Positions 46,106 through 55,310 of a DNA stretch of 64,000 bases are shown in pieces. The position numbers and the translations under genes were made by a program. Every line of letters starts with the position of its first letter. Position 1 is the stretch's first letter. The stretch is from JABDLO01 sp041749255 (GTDB lineage: Bacteria > Bacteroidota > Bacteroidia > Chitinophagales > Saprospiraceae). Below the pieces are notes generated by a model, which saw nothing but the letters and a program-made list of their open reading frames with translations, had not been told where the DNA came from and did no database searches. The stretch is taken from positions 62,001 to 126,000 of the forward strand of contig JBGTBR010000028.1 of NCBI GenBank assembly GCA_041749255.1, given 5' to 3'.

Positions 46106-46342
46106 ATGTCAGAAATCGCAGATAAGGTAAAACAAATTATCGTAGATAAGCTTGGAGTAGATGAATCAGAAGTTGTCAATGAAGCTAGCTTCACAAATGA
46201 CCTCGGTGCAGATTCACTTGATACCGTAGAACTTATTATGGAATTTGAAAAGGAATTTGATATTTCTATTCCTGATGAACAAGCTGAAAATATTCAAACT
46301 GTAGGTCAGGCCATAGATTATCTAGAATCGCAGAAGTCTTAA
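46106..46342 (+). CDS. acpP: Acyl carrier protein
   Basis: 78 residues, acidic. Ser37 in GADSLDTVELIMEFE is the phosphopantetheine attachment site. It carries growing acyl chains for fatty acid synthesis and is followed, after a terminator and a 437-base gap, by fabF and rnc, the usual acpP-fabF-rnc order. Confidence 0.97.
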   Translation: MSEIADKVKQIIVDKLGVDESEVVNEASFTNDLGADSLDTVELIMEFEKEFDISIPDEQAENIQTVGQAIDYLESQKS

Positions 46343-46381
46343 TTGTCTACTTGCGAGACAGTATTATTAGAGAGACTATCC

Positions 46382-46417
46382 AATCCACAAGTCAAAACGA
46401 CTTGTGGATTTTTTTTT
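46382..46417 (+). terminator. acpP intrinsic terminator
   Basis: AATCCACAAGTC (46382-46393) pairs perfectly with GACTTGTGGATT (46399-46410) around AAAAC, followed by seven T. It uncouples acpP from fabF. Confidence 0.93.
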
Positions 46418-46619
46418 GGATGTTGTGTTTATTTTTATTCCATATCTCTCATCAGATGGTGTCTTACAGGCTGAAATTCTGATTTAGTTTTACAGCATTT
46501 GGTCGAAGACTACATTATCCGGGTTTCCATTTAGTTTGATATGGTTTAGTGTTGTTTTGGCATCTAAAGTAATTTATGCTTTAAAATTTCAAAAATTCAT
46601 TTTTTTTTGATATCGATAA

Positions 46620-46670
46620 TATACTTATATTTACCTTTAGTGCACAAGAAGTGGGGTAAAGGTAAGTATA
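46620..46670 (+). promoter_or_regulatory. Hairpin in the fabF 5' leader/promoter
   Basis: TATACTT (46620-46626) can pair with AAGTATA (46664-46670) and TACCTTTA (46632-46639) with TAAAGGTA (46657-46664). TACCTTTA itself resembles a -7 box with TTG 22 bases upstream. It could be an operator with inverted repeats or a folded leader; which one cannot be decided. Confidence 0.35.
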
Positions 46671-46779
46671 ATGGCATTGAGATCATGTTTATGCCCACAA
46701 AATAAGGTATTTAATTAGATCGGGCGGTTGTAGATCAATTCTGTAAACATTTTATGAAAGGACTAGTAAAATTGTATGT

Positions 46780-48021
46780 ATGAGAAGAGTAGTGGTCACC
46801 GGTATGGGAGCACTCACACCCATTGGAAATAACATCCCAGCTTATACCGATGGATTAAAAAAAGGCTTGAGTGGTTGTCGGGGTATAACAAAATTTGATG
46901 CATCTCTTTTCAAGACGCGTTTTGCTTGCGAATTAAAGGGATTTCAAGTTGATGAATTTATGCATAAAAGAGAAGCCAGAAGAATGGATCCGTTTTCTCA
47001 GTATGCAATGGTAGTTACAGATGAGGCTGTTTTAAATTCAGGCTTAGACCTTGAAAAAATTGATATGGACAGGACGGGTGTGATTTGGGGAAGTGGAATT
47101 GGTGGATTTGAAACAATTGAAAAAGATATAGAGGAGGCTACTTTACGAGTAGGAGAACCAAAATATTCGCCTTTTCTTATTCCAAAGCTCATTGCCGATA
47201 TAGCACCAGGTCACATTTCTATAAAATATGGATTTAGCGGCCCTAATTACACAACGGTTTCTGCATGTGCTTCAGCTTCGAATGCAATAGCATGTGCTTT
47301 TGATTATATCAGATATGGCAGATGTGATATTATGATATCTGGAGGTTCTGAAGCATCCGTCACTAAAGCGGGAATTGGTGGGTTTTCTTCAATGAAAGCC
47401 CTTTCGGAAAGAAATGATGATCCCGCAACAGCATCCCGGCCTTTTGATAGAGGTAGAGATGGATTTGTATTAGGTGAAGGTGGAGGGGCTCTAGTTCTGG
47501 AAGAATATGAACATGCGAGAAAAAGAGGTGCAAATATCCTATGTGAAATTGTAGGATGCGGATTGACTGCTGATGCATATCATATGACAGCGCCACATCC
47601 TGAAGGCCATGGAGTCATCAAAGTTATGAAACAGGCACTATCTGATGCCGGATTGCGACCAGAAGATGTGGATTATATCAATACCCATGCTACCTCAACA
47701 CCATTAGGAGATGTAGCAGAAATACTAGCCATTAAAAATGTATTTGGTACAGATAATAAAAAATTGAATATCAGTGCTACTAAATCGATGACGGGACACT
47801 TACTTGGTGCAGCAGGGGCAGTTGAGCTCATTTCAGGGATTATTGGTATGAATCAAGATTTTGTACCACCTACCATCAATCACTTTGAACAAGATCCTGA
47901 TATAGGTGATAAACTTAATTTAACTTTAAACGAGGCCCAACCCAAGAAATTGAATGTGGTATTGAGCAATACATTTGGTTTTGGAGGTCATAATTCTAGT
48001 ATTATCATCAAAAAGGTATAG
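46780..48021 (+). CDS. fabF: 3-oxoacyl-[acyl-carrier-protein] synthase II
   Basis: 413 residues, the usual size. The catalytic Cys lies in TTVSACASASNA; the two His in YINTHATSTPLGD and KSMTGHLLGAAG; the C-terminal loop NTFGFGGHNSS is present. It elongates acyl-ACP with malonyl-ACP. It is six bases upstream of the rnc start and part of the fabF-rnc-hydrolase operon. Confidence 0.97.
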   Translation: MRRVVVTGMGALTPIGNNIPAYTDGLKKGLSGCRGITKFDASLFKTRFACELKGFQVDEFMHKREARRMDPFSQYAMVVTDEAVLNSGLDLEKIDMDRTGVIWGSGIGGFETIEKDIEEATLRVGEPKYSPFLIPKLIADIAPGHISIKYGFSGPNYTTVSACASASNAIACAFDYIRYGRCDIMISGGSEASVTKAGIGGFSSMKALSERNDDPATASRPFDRGRDGFVLGEGGGALVLEEYEHARKRGANILCEIVGCGLTADAYHMTAPHPEGHGVIKVMKQALSDAGLRPEDVDYINTHATSTPLGDVAEILAIKNVFGTDNKKLNISATKSMTGHLLGAAGAVELISGIIGMNQDFVPPTINHFEQDPDIGDKLNLTLNEAQPKKLNVVLSNTFGFGGHNSSIIIKKV

Positions 48022-48027
48022 AGAATT

Positions 48028-48759
48028 GTGAGAATCATCAGAAAATTTTACAATTCCACCATATCTCCTGACAGGGAGTTGGCTAAAAGTTTAAAACCCA
48101 TACTGGGGTTTACCCCCTCAAGGATTCAAATATTCAAACTTGCTTTTTATCACAGGTCCATGAACAATGGACAGGCTGAATCACCGGGCACCAATGAAAG
48201 GCTGGAGTTTTTAGGCGATGCCATTCTTTCAACAATCGTAGCTGAATATCTCTTTAATAAATACCCCACTCAGGACGAAGGTTTTCTCACAAAAATGAGA
48301 TCCAAAATTGTTAAAAGAAAGACGTTGAATCATGTGGCTGAGCAAATGGGTCTTGATATCATATTGTCGGAATACTCATTGGGAAATATGAGCAAATCAA
48401 TGTTAGGAAATGCTCTGGAAGCTATGGTGGGAGCTTTATACATCGAGTTTGGATATAGCAAAACCAGAGATTATATTATCTCAAAGATCATCATGAAATA
48501 TCTCGATTTTGAGCTACTTGAAAACACAGATGATAATTATAAGAGTATACTGCTGGAATATTGTCAGAAAAACGGAAAAACGATTCAATATAATCTTATC
48601 AACAGGTTTAAAGTGGATAAGCGTGATAGATTTAAAGTAGGTGTGGAAATCAATGGTGTTTTAATCGCGACTGCTGAGGATTTTAACAAGAAATCCGCTG
48701 AGCAATTGGCATCTAAAAAAGCTTTATCTATTCTGGATGTTGATCAGGGAGATGAATAA
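48028..48759 (+). CDS. rnc: Ribonuclease III
   Basis: 243 residues, GTG start six bases after fabF; no ATG precedes the catalytic domain. The signature NERLEFLGDAILSTIVAEYLF carries the acidic metal-binding residues; a dsRNA-binding domain follows at the C-terminus (ending FNKKSAEQLASKKALSIL). It processes rRNA and other double-stranded RNA. Confidence 0.95.
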   Translation: MRIIRKFYNSTISPDRELAKSLKPILGFTPSRIQIFKLAFYHRSMNNGQAESPGTNERLEFLGDAILSTIVAEYLFNKYPTQDEGFLTKMRSKIVKRKTLNHVAEQMGLDIILSEYSLGNMSKSMLGNALEAMVGALYIEFGYSKTRDYIISKIIMKYLDFELLENTDDNYKSILLEYCQKNGKTIQYNLINRFKVDKRDRFKVGVEINGVLIATAEDFNKKSAEQLASKKALSILDVDQGDE

Positions 48760-48774
48760 GGTAAGGTAAAATCT

Positions 48775-50004
48775 ATGGATTCTTTAACCCAGATTGTGCT
48801 CGGTGCAGCGATGGGAGAAGCTGTGGCCGGAAGAAAACTTGGAAATCGTGCTATGTTATGGGGTGGTATAGGTGGTACCATTCCCGATCTTGATGTTATA
48901 GGTAATCTCTTTCTCAGTGAAGTAGATGCCCTGGCATTTCACAGGGGTATATCACATTCCATATTTTTTGCAGTAGTGTTCTCCTTTTTTATAGCCGCTT
49001 ATACTCATTGGTTATACAAGGGAAGAACCTATCAGCATCCTGTATATAAATGGTTGGTGTTCAGCATCATATCTATTTGCATGATATATTTTGTATGTAT
49101 AAGTTCATTCCTAATATTAAGTTCGTGGAGTGGGATAGGTGGATGGATATTTTCCATTGGCTTAATTGGAATTTTAGGTTATTTTTTGTTTGTGTTCTAT
49201 AAATATTATATTAAAGTCCGGCTTGAAGAGGTGAATGTGAGTTATACCCTGTGGTATTTAGTGTTTTTCGGATCCATATTTACCCATCCTATTCTCGATT
49301 GTTTTACCACCTATGGCACTCAATTGTTTGCTCCTTTTTCAGATTACCGGGTTTCGTGGAATACCATTTCAGTTGTAGATCCTATCTATACCTTGCCATT
49401 TCTTGCCTGTCTGATCACTGCAGCTTTCTTTCACCCTACATCGACAAAGCGGAAGTGGTGGATAACTGCCGGGTTTGTTATCAGTACAATGTATTTAATC
49501 ATTACCGTTTACCGAAAAGATATGGTAAATTCTGTTTTACATGATACACTGGATTCAGCAGGGATTGAATATACAAGATCCATGACTACACCAACCATTT
49601 TAAATAATATACTCTGGTCTGCTACAGTAGAAAGCAGGGATAGTTTCTATACAGGTTTGTACTCATTTTTTGACAGTGAAAAGACATTTAAACTCAGAAC
49701 TATACCAAAAAATGAGCATTTGGGAGAACCTTTTATTCACAATAAAGAAGTGAAAATATTAAAGTGGTTTACGCATGACTATTACGCATATATGGTAAGG
49801 ACTGATGGTTATATTCAGATGAATGATTTAAGGTATGGAACACTTGATACCGGGGAACCGGGAGAAAATAGTTATATTTTCAGGTTTATTATAAAAGTAG
49901 ATCCTTTAAAGGGTACCCAGATCATGATACCTTCTGGAGGACCTCCTTCTGACCGCAGGAAAAATATGTTAGAAAACATGATAAAGAGAATCAAAGGTAT
50001 CTAG
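48775..50004 (+). CDS. Membrane metal-dependent hydrolase, YdjM family
   Basis: 409 residues. The N-terminus has the YdjM/LexA-regulated hydrolase motifs MDSLTQIVLGAAMGEA, GGIGGTIPDLDVIGN and HRGISHS (metal-binding His/Asp). Four or so membrane segments follow (about 60-80, 100-120, 130-145, 160-180), with FGSIFTHPILDCFTTYGTQLF as the second metal motif. The C-terminal ~180 residues are a soluble domain. The reaction is unknown. It is 15 bases after rnc. Its TAG stop coincides with the left end of a MITE. Confidence 0.88.
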   Translation: MDSLTQIVLGAAMGEAVAGRKLGNRAMLWGGIGGTIPDLDVIGNLFLSEVDALAFHRGISHSIFFAVVFSFFIAAYTHWLYKGRTYQHPVYKWLVFSIISICMIYFVCISSFLILSSWSGIGGWIFSIGLIGILGYFLFVFYKYYIKVRLEEVNVSYTLWYLVFFGSIFTHPILDCFTTYGTQLFAPFSDYRVSWNTISVVDPIYTLPFLACLITAAFFHPTSTKRKWWITAGFVISTMYLIITVYRKDMVNSVLHDTLDSAGIEYTRSMTTPTILNNILWSATVESRDSFYTGLYSFFDSEKTFKLRTIPKNEHLGEPFIHNKEVKILKWFTHDYYAYMVRTDGYIQMNDLRYGTLDTGEPGENSYIFRFIIKVDPLKGTQIMIPSGGPPSDRRKNMLENMIKRIKGI

Positions 50005-50166
50005 TGTCGTGTCACACATATTCTTGACAGTCCAAGTCTTGCTCTTTTCCAGCCTGTTTTCGGAAAAAAATCCTTACGTAGTATTTACTATGCGCGGATT
50101 TTTTTACTCAACAGCCAGAAAAATACCTGCGACTTAACCGTCAGAATACATGTGACACGACACTAG
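50001..50166. mobile_element. 166-bp palindromic MITE, IS630/Tc1-mariner type
   Basis: Perfect 16-bp terminal inverted repeats (CTAGTGTCGTGTCACA at 50001-50016 and its complement at 50151-50166) flank an imperfect palindrome. Inner arms include AAAAAAATCC (50064-50073) with GGATTTTTTT (50096-50105). The ends fall in CTAG with TA on both sides, the target and duplication of IS630-family elements. No transposase is encoded. It can fold into one long hairpin, which may also end transcription. The left TA is within the TAG stop of the preceding gene, so insertion left that gene's protein unchanged. Confidence 0.82.
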
Positions 50167-50313
50167 TGAAAGGATTGAACGTTACCTTTATAAAATGGAA
50201 TGAAAAAATGGTACATAAACATTATGTTTATTATATGTATATTTATCAATTATAATATATAATTTAAAATTTGGAATTCATCAATCCAATGTTATTTAAT
50301 AATAATTAAAAAG

Positions 50314-51255
50314 ATGCGGGCATTGGTTATAAGCGGTGGAGGTAGTAAAGGAGCTTTTGCTGCCGGAGTTGCTCAACATCTGATCGGGGATCTTGGGTAT
50401 GAATACCAAATGATTGTAGGAACCTCAACCGGCAGTCTTCTTGGTCCTCTGTGTGCGACCGGTAATATGGATAAAGTGAAAGAAGCCTACACTACCGTAG
50501 GTCAAAGCGATATTTACAACATTTGTCCATTTATCATCAAAAAATTACCGGATGGCAGTATAAAGAGCCGAATTAATCATTTCAATGTCCTTCGTATGTT
50601 TATTCGTCGCAAAAAGACATTCGGGGAACACAAAAATTTGAGAAAAACCATTGAGCGATATTTTACCAGGGAGGATTATGAATATATCAAAGCATCAGGA
50701 ATAAAGGTAGTAGTTACTGTAGCCAATCTGACGCTTAAAAAAATTGAATTTAAATATTTGCAGGATTGCACTTATGAAGATTTTTGTGATTGGATGTGGT
50801 TATCGTCAAGTTTTGTACCTTTTATGAGTTTGGTGGAGAAAGATGGATTTGAGTATGCCGATGGTGGTTTTGGAAATTATATTCCAGCTGAAGAAGCCAT
50901 TGCCCAGGGAGCTACGCATATTGATGTCATAGTGCTTTCTCCCAGACATCGGAGTGTAAGGGTAACTAAAACACGTAATGCGTTTGATATCCTGCTCCAG
51001 TCTATGCAATTTATGCTCCAGCAAATATCTTATGACGATATACTGATTGGACACTTACAGAGTATCTATAATGAAAACATTCACATACGTTATTTTTTTA
51101 CTCCCCGCGAACTGACCGAACACCCATTCTATTTTGATAAGGAACAAATGAGTCAATGGTGGGAAGAAGGATATGCGCACGCTCAGGCGAAAATGAAGAA
51201 TGTCTTTAAATCGAATGAAATAGTAACCATACCTGGACTGTTAGAGGGAAGGTAA
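50314..51255 (+). CDS. Patatin-like phospholipase
   Basis: 313 residues. Oxyanion motif GGGSKGAF (8-15), nucleophile Ser38 in GTSTG, and catalytic Asp in YADGGFGNY are in the expected order. No signal peptide is seen, so it is probably cytoplasmic or membrane-peripheral. It hydrolyses acyl esters of phospholipids or neutral lipids; the substrate is unknown. The MITE separates it from the upstream operon. Confidence 0.92.
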   Translation: MRALVISGGGSKGAFAAGVAQHLIGDLGYEYQMIVGTSTGSLLGPLCATGNMDKVKEAYTTVGQSDIYNICPFIIKKLPDGSIKSRINHFNVLRMFIRRKKTFGEHKNLRKTIERYFTREDYEYIKASGIKVVVTVANLTLKKIEFKYLQDCTYEDFCDWMWLSSSFVPFMSLVEKDGFEYADGGFGNYIPAEEAIAQGATHIDVIVLSPRHRSVRVTKTRNAFDILLQSMQFMLQQISYDDILIGHLQSIYNENIHIRYFFTPRELTEHPFYFDKEQMSQWWEEGYAHAQAKMKNVFKSNEIVTIPGLLEGR

Positions 51256-51383
51256 GTCGACTATCACAGAATGTTGTTGCTAGTTTTTACCCATTTATAA
51301 TTGTCACATCGATTTCATCAAACTCAATCATAAACAGCGGGTTTTAATAATTATTTAGCTCGATTCACAATGATTATAAAAAA

Positions 51384-51416
51384 GGCAGCATCAATGATCA
51401 GAATGCTGCCTTCTTA
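51384..51416. terminator. Bidirectional terminator between patatin and haloperoxidase-like genes
   Basis: GGCAGCAT (51384-51391) pairs with ATGCTGCC (51403-51410); AAAAAA precedes on the left and TTCTTATT follows on the right, so it can serve both convergent genes. Confidence 0.8.
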
Positions 51417-51436
51417 TTATATATTCCTGGATGAGC

Positions 51437-52795
51437 TTATTTCCAGGGAAGATTATTTATTTTTTGACCTATTCTGAACCCCAGGTCAACACCAGCATCA
51501 GCATCCATCTGAAAATGGACACCTATAGGAATTCTGCTGTAAGCATTTTCAAAAGCCATATCTTTTAGCCGTTGAAACCTTCGTGGTGTACCATTGAATT
51601 CTGTGCGTCCCTGATGGGTGCGATCTGTAAAACTGTAATTGGCACCAAATATATTTTCCAAAACTTCAGTAGCAGCTGCTCCGAAAGTTGCGTGACCTGA
51701 AGGATAAGCGGGGAAAGGAGGCGTGAAAAAATTACCTGAACCATCGGGACACATAATGGTGTTCCAGTCTTCCTGACCCATATGTCTTCTTATGTAATCT
51801 ACAGGCCTTAAATAGTTGTATTTATACTTCTCATACCAACATCTTACACCGGCATCGTTTAAACCCATTCCCACTTTAGCGTATACGTATACCGCATCCA
51901 TCATATCCATTCTCTCCAGTTGGATTAATTGATTTGAAATGGCTATAAATCTTGCAGATGGGGTTATTGTAAGCGTAGGGCAATCATCACTCCAAAATTC
52001 CGCAATCCATTTGTCTTCCGCATTTCCTCCGGATTTTATATCATTAACAAGATCCATTACAGCACGGGCTTCTTCATATAGTCGGGAGCCTGGAGTAGTT
52101 GTAAATTCATGAGGAGGCGCTACTACATCTGTTTCATCAGCAGCGAAAGTAAATGCTTTCCCCCAGTGTGGTAGAAGGGCAGGGGTATAGTCGGGATAGG
52201 TTGGCTGCCACATTTGAGCACCTAGTGGTGGGAAGTAATTGGGATCATGATTTTTTAAAAAGGACTGATGACCCCATTGGTCTGATACAGACCAACCATA
52301 AATGGTATTTGCGACATGTCTACCCCATTCGCTCGAACGGAAAAACACCTCCGGAGACACACGGCTTTGGTAAATTTTGTTGTTGGTATTTATCAAATCC
52401 CTGATTCTAAACTGCTGGTTTGAAGGAGCGGTAGGAAAGAATAAGTTAAATGCAGTTTCATAAGCAGAATGAAGTGCAATTTCCCAATCGATGTTTTCAT
52501 TTCGACTGGGGGGAGTCAAATTCAAACCATCATAAATGTGCGCTATGGACTTGTATCTTTCCTGAAATCCAGGAACTACGGTTTCGTAAGCAATAAAGCC
52601 AATGAAACCAGAAGCCCTGCCAGAAATGGGAGGTCTGTAACCCGCAGTAAATCGCTCTACATCGGTAAATAATTCATTCCATTTTAATGGTACTATATAA
52701 GAGTACTCAGGTGTTGGTTTAATATCTACTATGGTTTCCTGATCACAACCAATGAGGACAAAAATAAAAATAATAGGGTAGAGTATTTTTTTCAT
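51437..52795 (-). CDS. Vanadium-dependent haloperoxidase/PAP2-type lipoprotein
   Basis: 452 residues. A lipoprotein signal (MKKILYPIIFIFVLIGC) precedes an all-helical PAP2/vanadium haloperoxidase fold. The vanadate/phosphate site is visible as a basic residue pair in KYKYNYLRPVDYIRRH, PSGHATFGAAATEVL (Ser-Gly-His) and SRIPIGVHFQMDAD (Arg and His). Such exported proteins may be phosphatases or haloperoxidases; the sequence does not decide. It is paralogous to the gene at 55307-56692, on the other side of a two-component system. Confidence 0.88.
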   Translation of the reverse strand: MKKILYPIIFIFVLIGCDQETIVDIKPTPEYSYIVPLKWNELFTDVERFTAGYRPPISGRASGFIGFIAYETVVPGFQERYKSIAHIYDGLNLTPPSRNENIDWEIALHSAYETAFNLFFPTAPSNQQFRIRDLINTNNKIYQSRVSPEVFFRSSEWGRHVANTIYGWSVSDQWGHQSFLKNHDPNYFPPLGAQMWQPTYPDYTPALLPHWGKAFTFAADETDVVAPPHEFTTTPGSRLYEEARAVMDLVNDIKSGGNAEDKWIAEFWSDDCPTLTITPSARFIAISNQLIQLERMDMMDAVYVYAKVGMGLNDAGVRCWYEKYKYNYLRPVDYIRRHMGQEDWNTIMCPDGSGNFFTPPFPAYPSGHATFGAAATEVLENIFGANYSFTDRTHQGRTEFNGTPRRFQRLKDMAFENAYSRIPIGVHFQMDADAGVDLGFRIGQKINNLPWK

Positions 52796-53093
52796 GAAGT
52801 TCGATTTTAATAGTTATAATTAAAATTATAAAAGTTGAGCTATATAATTTCCCTGTCACCAATCAAAAACAGGTTTGGCTTTTCTATATCTCTTTCAATA
52901 GTAAAAGTATTAGAAATCATGAAACAACATCAATGGAATTTATTAGAATTTACTTAAAATTTAAGGTCCATTTTACATAATCTAATGTAGTTTTGAATAT
53001 TAATATGACCTTAGAGGATTCTAATAAATTAATGTAAAAATTGCAAAATTCGGTAGGGGACTTTTAGTTTTTATTACTGGCAAAGAACTCATA

Positions 53094-53771
53094 ATGAAAA
53101 TATTACTGATAGAAGATGAAGAAAATGCTGCTAAAACACTTCAAAAAGGATTGACAGAATTACAATTTCATGTGGATCATGCTTGTGATGGTCAGGAAGC
53201 CCTTAAAAGAACAGAATTTCACAGATATGATGTAATCATTTCAGACATAGTTATGCCACTTATGAACGGTATTGAATTTATCAAAAAGATAAGAGAAAAT
53301 GGGATAAAAACACCGGTTTTACTTTTGTCGGCAATAGATGATATCGATAATAAAATATCTGGCTTGAATACCGGTGCGGATGATTATCTGGTAAAACCAA
53401 TTCATTTTAATGAATTAATAGCCAGGATCAATGCCTTAGTGAGAAGAAGTGAAAGCGTATCTGATAGCTCTGTTAAATTGACATTTCATGACCTCGAGAT
53501 CAATCTTACCAGCAAAGAAGTTATAAGATCTACAAAGAAAATTATTCTTACAACAAAGGAATTCGCATTATTGGTATATATGGTGAAAAATCAAAGTCGT
53601 GTCATTTCAAAAACTGAATTGACAAAATTTGTTTGGGATATTGATTTCGAAACAAATACAAATGTTGTAGAAGTATATATTAATTATCTGAGGAATAAAA
53701 TTGATAAGCCTTTTAACAAAAAACTGATTCACACAGTGTTTGGATCAGGTTATATATTGAAATCAGAATAA
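53094..53771 (+). CDS. OmpR-family response regulator
   Basis: 225 residues. Receiver domain at 1-~115 with the acidic pair in IEDEE, phosphoacceptor Asp51 in IISDIVMP and Lys in DDYLVKPI; winged-helix DNA-binding domain at ~130-225 (LTTKEFALLVYMV, VVEVYINYLRNKID, TVFGSGYIL). Its kinase is the next gene, 153 bases downstream. Their joint position between two haloperoxidase-like genes suggests these as targets. Confidence 0.95.
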   Translation: MKILLIEDEENAAKTLQKGLTELQFHVDHACDGQEALKRTEFHRYDVIISDIVMPLMNGIEFIKKIRENGIKTPVLLLSAIDDIDNKISGLNTGADDYLVKPIHFNELIARINALVRRSESVSDSSVKLTFHDLEINLTSKEVIRSTKKIILTTKEFALLVYMVKNQSRVISKTELTKFVWDIDFETNTNVVEVYINYLRNKIDKPFNKKLIHTVFGSGYILKSE

Positions 53772-53924
53772 TCAACATAGTGGAAAGTTGTATTTTTATC
53801 GTAAAATGATTATGTCCAAATTTAATGTAAATAGGATATGAAATCCTTAATATAAAGGAGTAGAAAGTTTTTAAAAATTGAAAATGAGACCAATAAAAAT
53901 AAGTCTCCTATAATTACAATGTAA

Positions 53925-55310
53925 ATGCAAATTCGTACCAGACTGACACTCCAATTTATTTCCATTTGTGCTGGAATTCTCCTAATTTCCTTGTTCTATA
54001 TATATACTCAGTTTAAAAATAATCTTCTGAATGAATTCAACGAGAGCCTTCATTCTAAGTCAATTATGATTGCTGAAATGGTGGTGGGAAAAGTATCTGA
54101 CTATCCGTTTCATAATTTAAATACTCAACCCTTAAATGAATATCAGGATTTGTATAGAGAGAATATTTCTATTTATGATCAAGCAGGTCAGATGATTTAT
54201 TCTTTTAATCCAAACTCTTCTGATTTACCCCGAAATAAACTAGCGGAAATAATTTCAAGAAAAAAATATTTATTTAGTTCTGAGGATTATCAGTCTGTTG
54301 GTATCATTTACACCAATCAAAAAGGGCTCAAATTTGTAGTAGTAGCCGAAGGAATGTTTAATCCGCTTCATTTAGAAAACTTAACCAGAATTCTGCTTTA
54401 TGTATTTTTCTTATGCATTTCGCTAATTTCTTTAGGAGGATGGATTTTTGCGGGTCAGGCGCTGGCTCCTATCCGGTCTATAATGAACCAGGTTGATGAA
54501 ATTATACCTAATGATCTGGGAAATAGATTGAAGATGTCAACGCAAGGAGATGAAATTTCGAGGCTTGTCATTACTTTTAACAGACTTCTGGATAGAATTC
54601 AAAAGGCTTTTAAACTGCAGGAAATGTTTTTATCCAACATCTCTCATGAAATCAAAAATCCATTAAATATCATCATTTCACAAATTGAAGTAACCCTTGC
54701 ACGTGATAGAAAAGTAGAAGAATATTTAGAAGTATTGGATTCTGTTCGTAAGGAAAGCATGGAACTCAATGAAGTGGGAGATAAGTTATTGCAACTTGCA
54801 AAAGTAACATCTGAAGGAACAGTGATTCATTTTAGTCCCATACGTATCGATGAATTGGTATGGCAATCCAGGAATTCTTTGATAAAATCAAGTCCTGAAT
54901 TTAAAGTACATATTGAAGTGAAGCAATTACCAGAGGACGAATCTAAGCTTTACACACAAGCCAACGAACATCTGCTTAAGATATGCCTGATAAATATTAT
55001 GGAAAATGGCTGTAAATTTAGTTCTGACCATAGTATAAGGGTAGCATTGAGCATGAAGGACCATGATAGGATTATGTTGGTCATAACGGATAAAGGTCCA
55101 GGAATTTCCAAAGAGGAAATAGACCTGATATTCAACCCATTTTATAGGGGAAGACATGTCAGTAAAATTAAGGGAGCGGGCATAGGACTGACTCTAGCAA
55201 AAACAATTCTTGAATTGCATAACATTGAATTGCAAGTGGATAGTGTAACGGATGAAGGCACTCATTTTGTTTTAATTTTTCCTAAATTCCAAAATAGAAC
55301 TGAGTCATGA
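53925..55310 (+). CDS. Sensor histidine kinase
   Basis: 461 residues. Two membrane helices (about 9-28 and 152-172) enclose a periplasmic sensor domain of ~120 residues. HAMP (~175-225), HisKA with phosphoacceptor His241 in SNISHEIKNPL, and HATPase_c follow: N box NIMENGCKFS, G1 ITDKGPGIS, F box FNPFYRG, G2 GAGIGLTLAK. It partners the response regulator upstream. The stop overlaps the ATG of the haloperoxidase-like gene (ATGA), so that gene is translationally coupled to the kinase. The signal sensed is unknown. Confidence 0.94.
   Translation: MQIRTRLTLQFISICAGILLISLFYIYTQFKNNLLNEFNESLHSKSIMIAEMVVGKVSDYPFHNLNTQPLNEYQDLYRENISIYDQAGQMIYSFNPNSSDLPRNKLAEIISRKKYLFSSEDYQSVGIIYTNQKGLKFVVVAEGMFNPLHLENLTRILLYVFFLCISLISLGGWIFAGQALAPIRSIMNQVDEIIPNDLGNRLKMSTQGDEISRLVITFNRLLDRIQKAFKLQEMFLSNISHEIKNPLNIIISQIEVTLARDRKVEEYLEVLDSVRKESMELNEVGDKLLQLAKVTSEGTVIHFSPIRIDELVWQSRNSLIKSSPEFKVHIEVKQLPEDESKLYTQANEHLLKICLINIMENGCKFSSDHSIRVALSMKDHDRIMLVITDKGPGISKEEIDLIFNPFYRGRHVSKIKGAGIGLTLAKTILELHNIELQVDSVTDEGTHFVLIFPKFQNRTES

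Larger units (their letters stand above)
46343..46779. other. Intergenic region between acpP and fabF
   Basis: It contains the acpP terminator (46382-46417), a putative fabF promoter and a leader hairpin (46620-46670). No coding sequence is seen. Confidence 0.5.
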
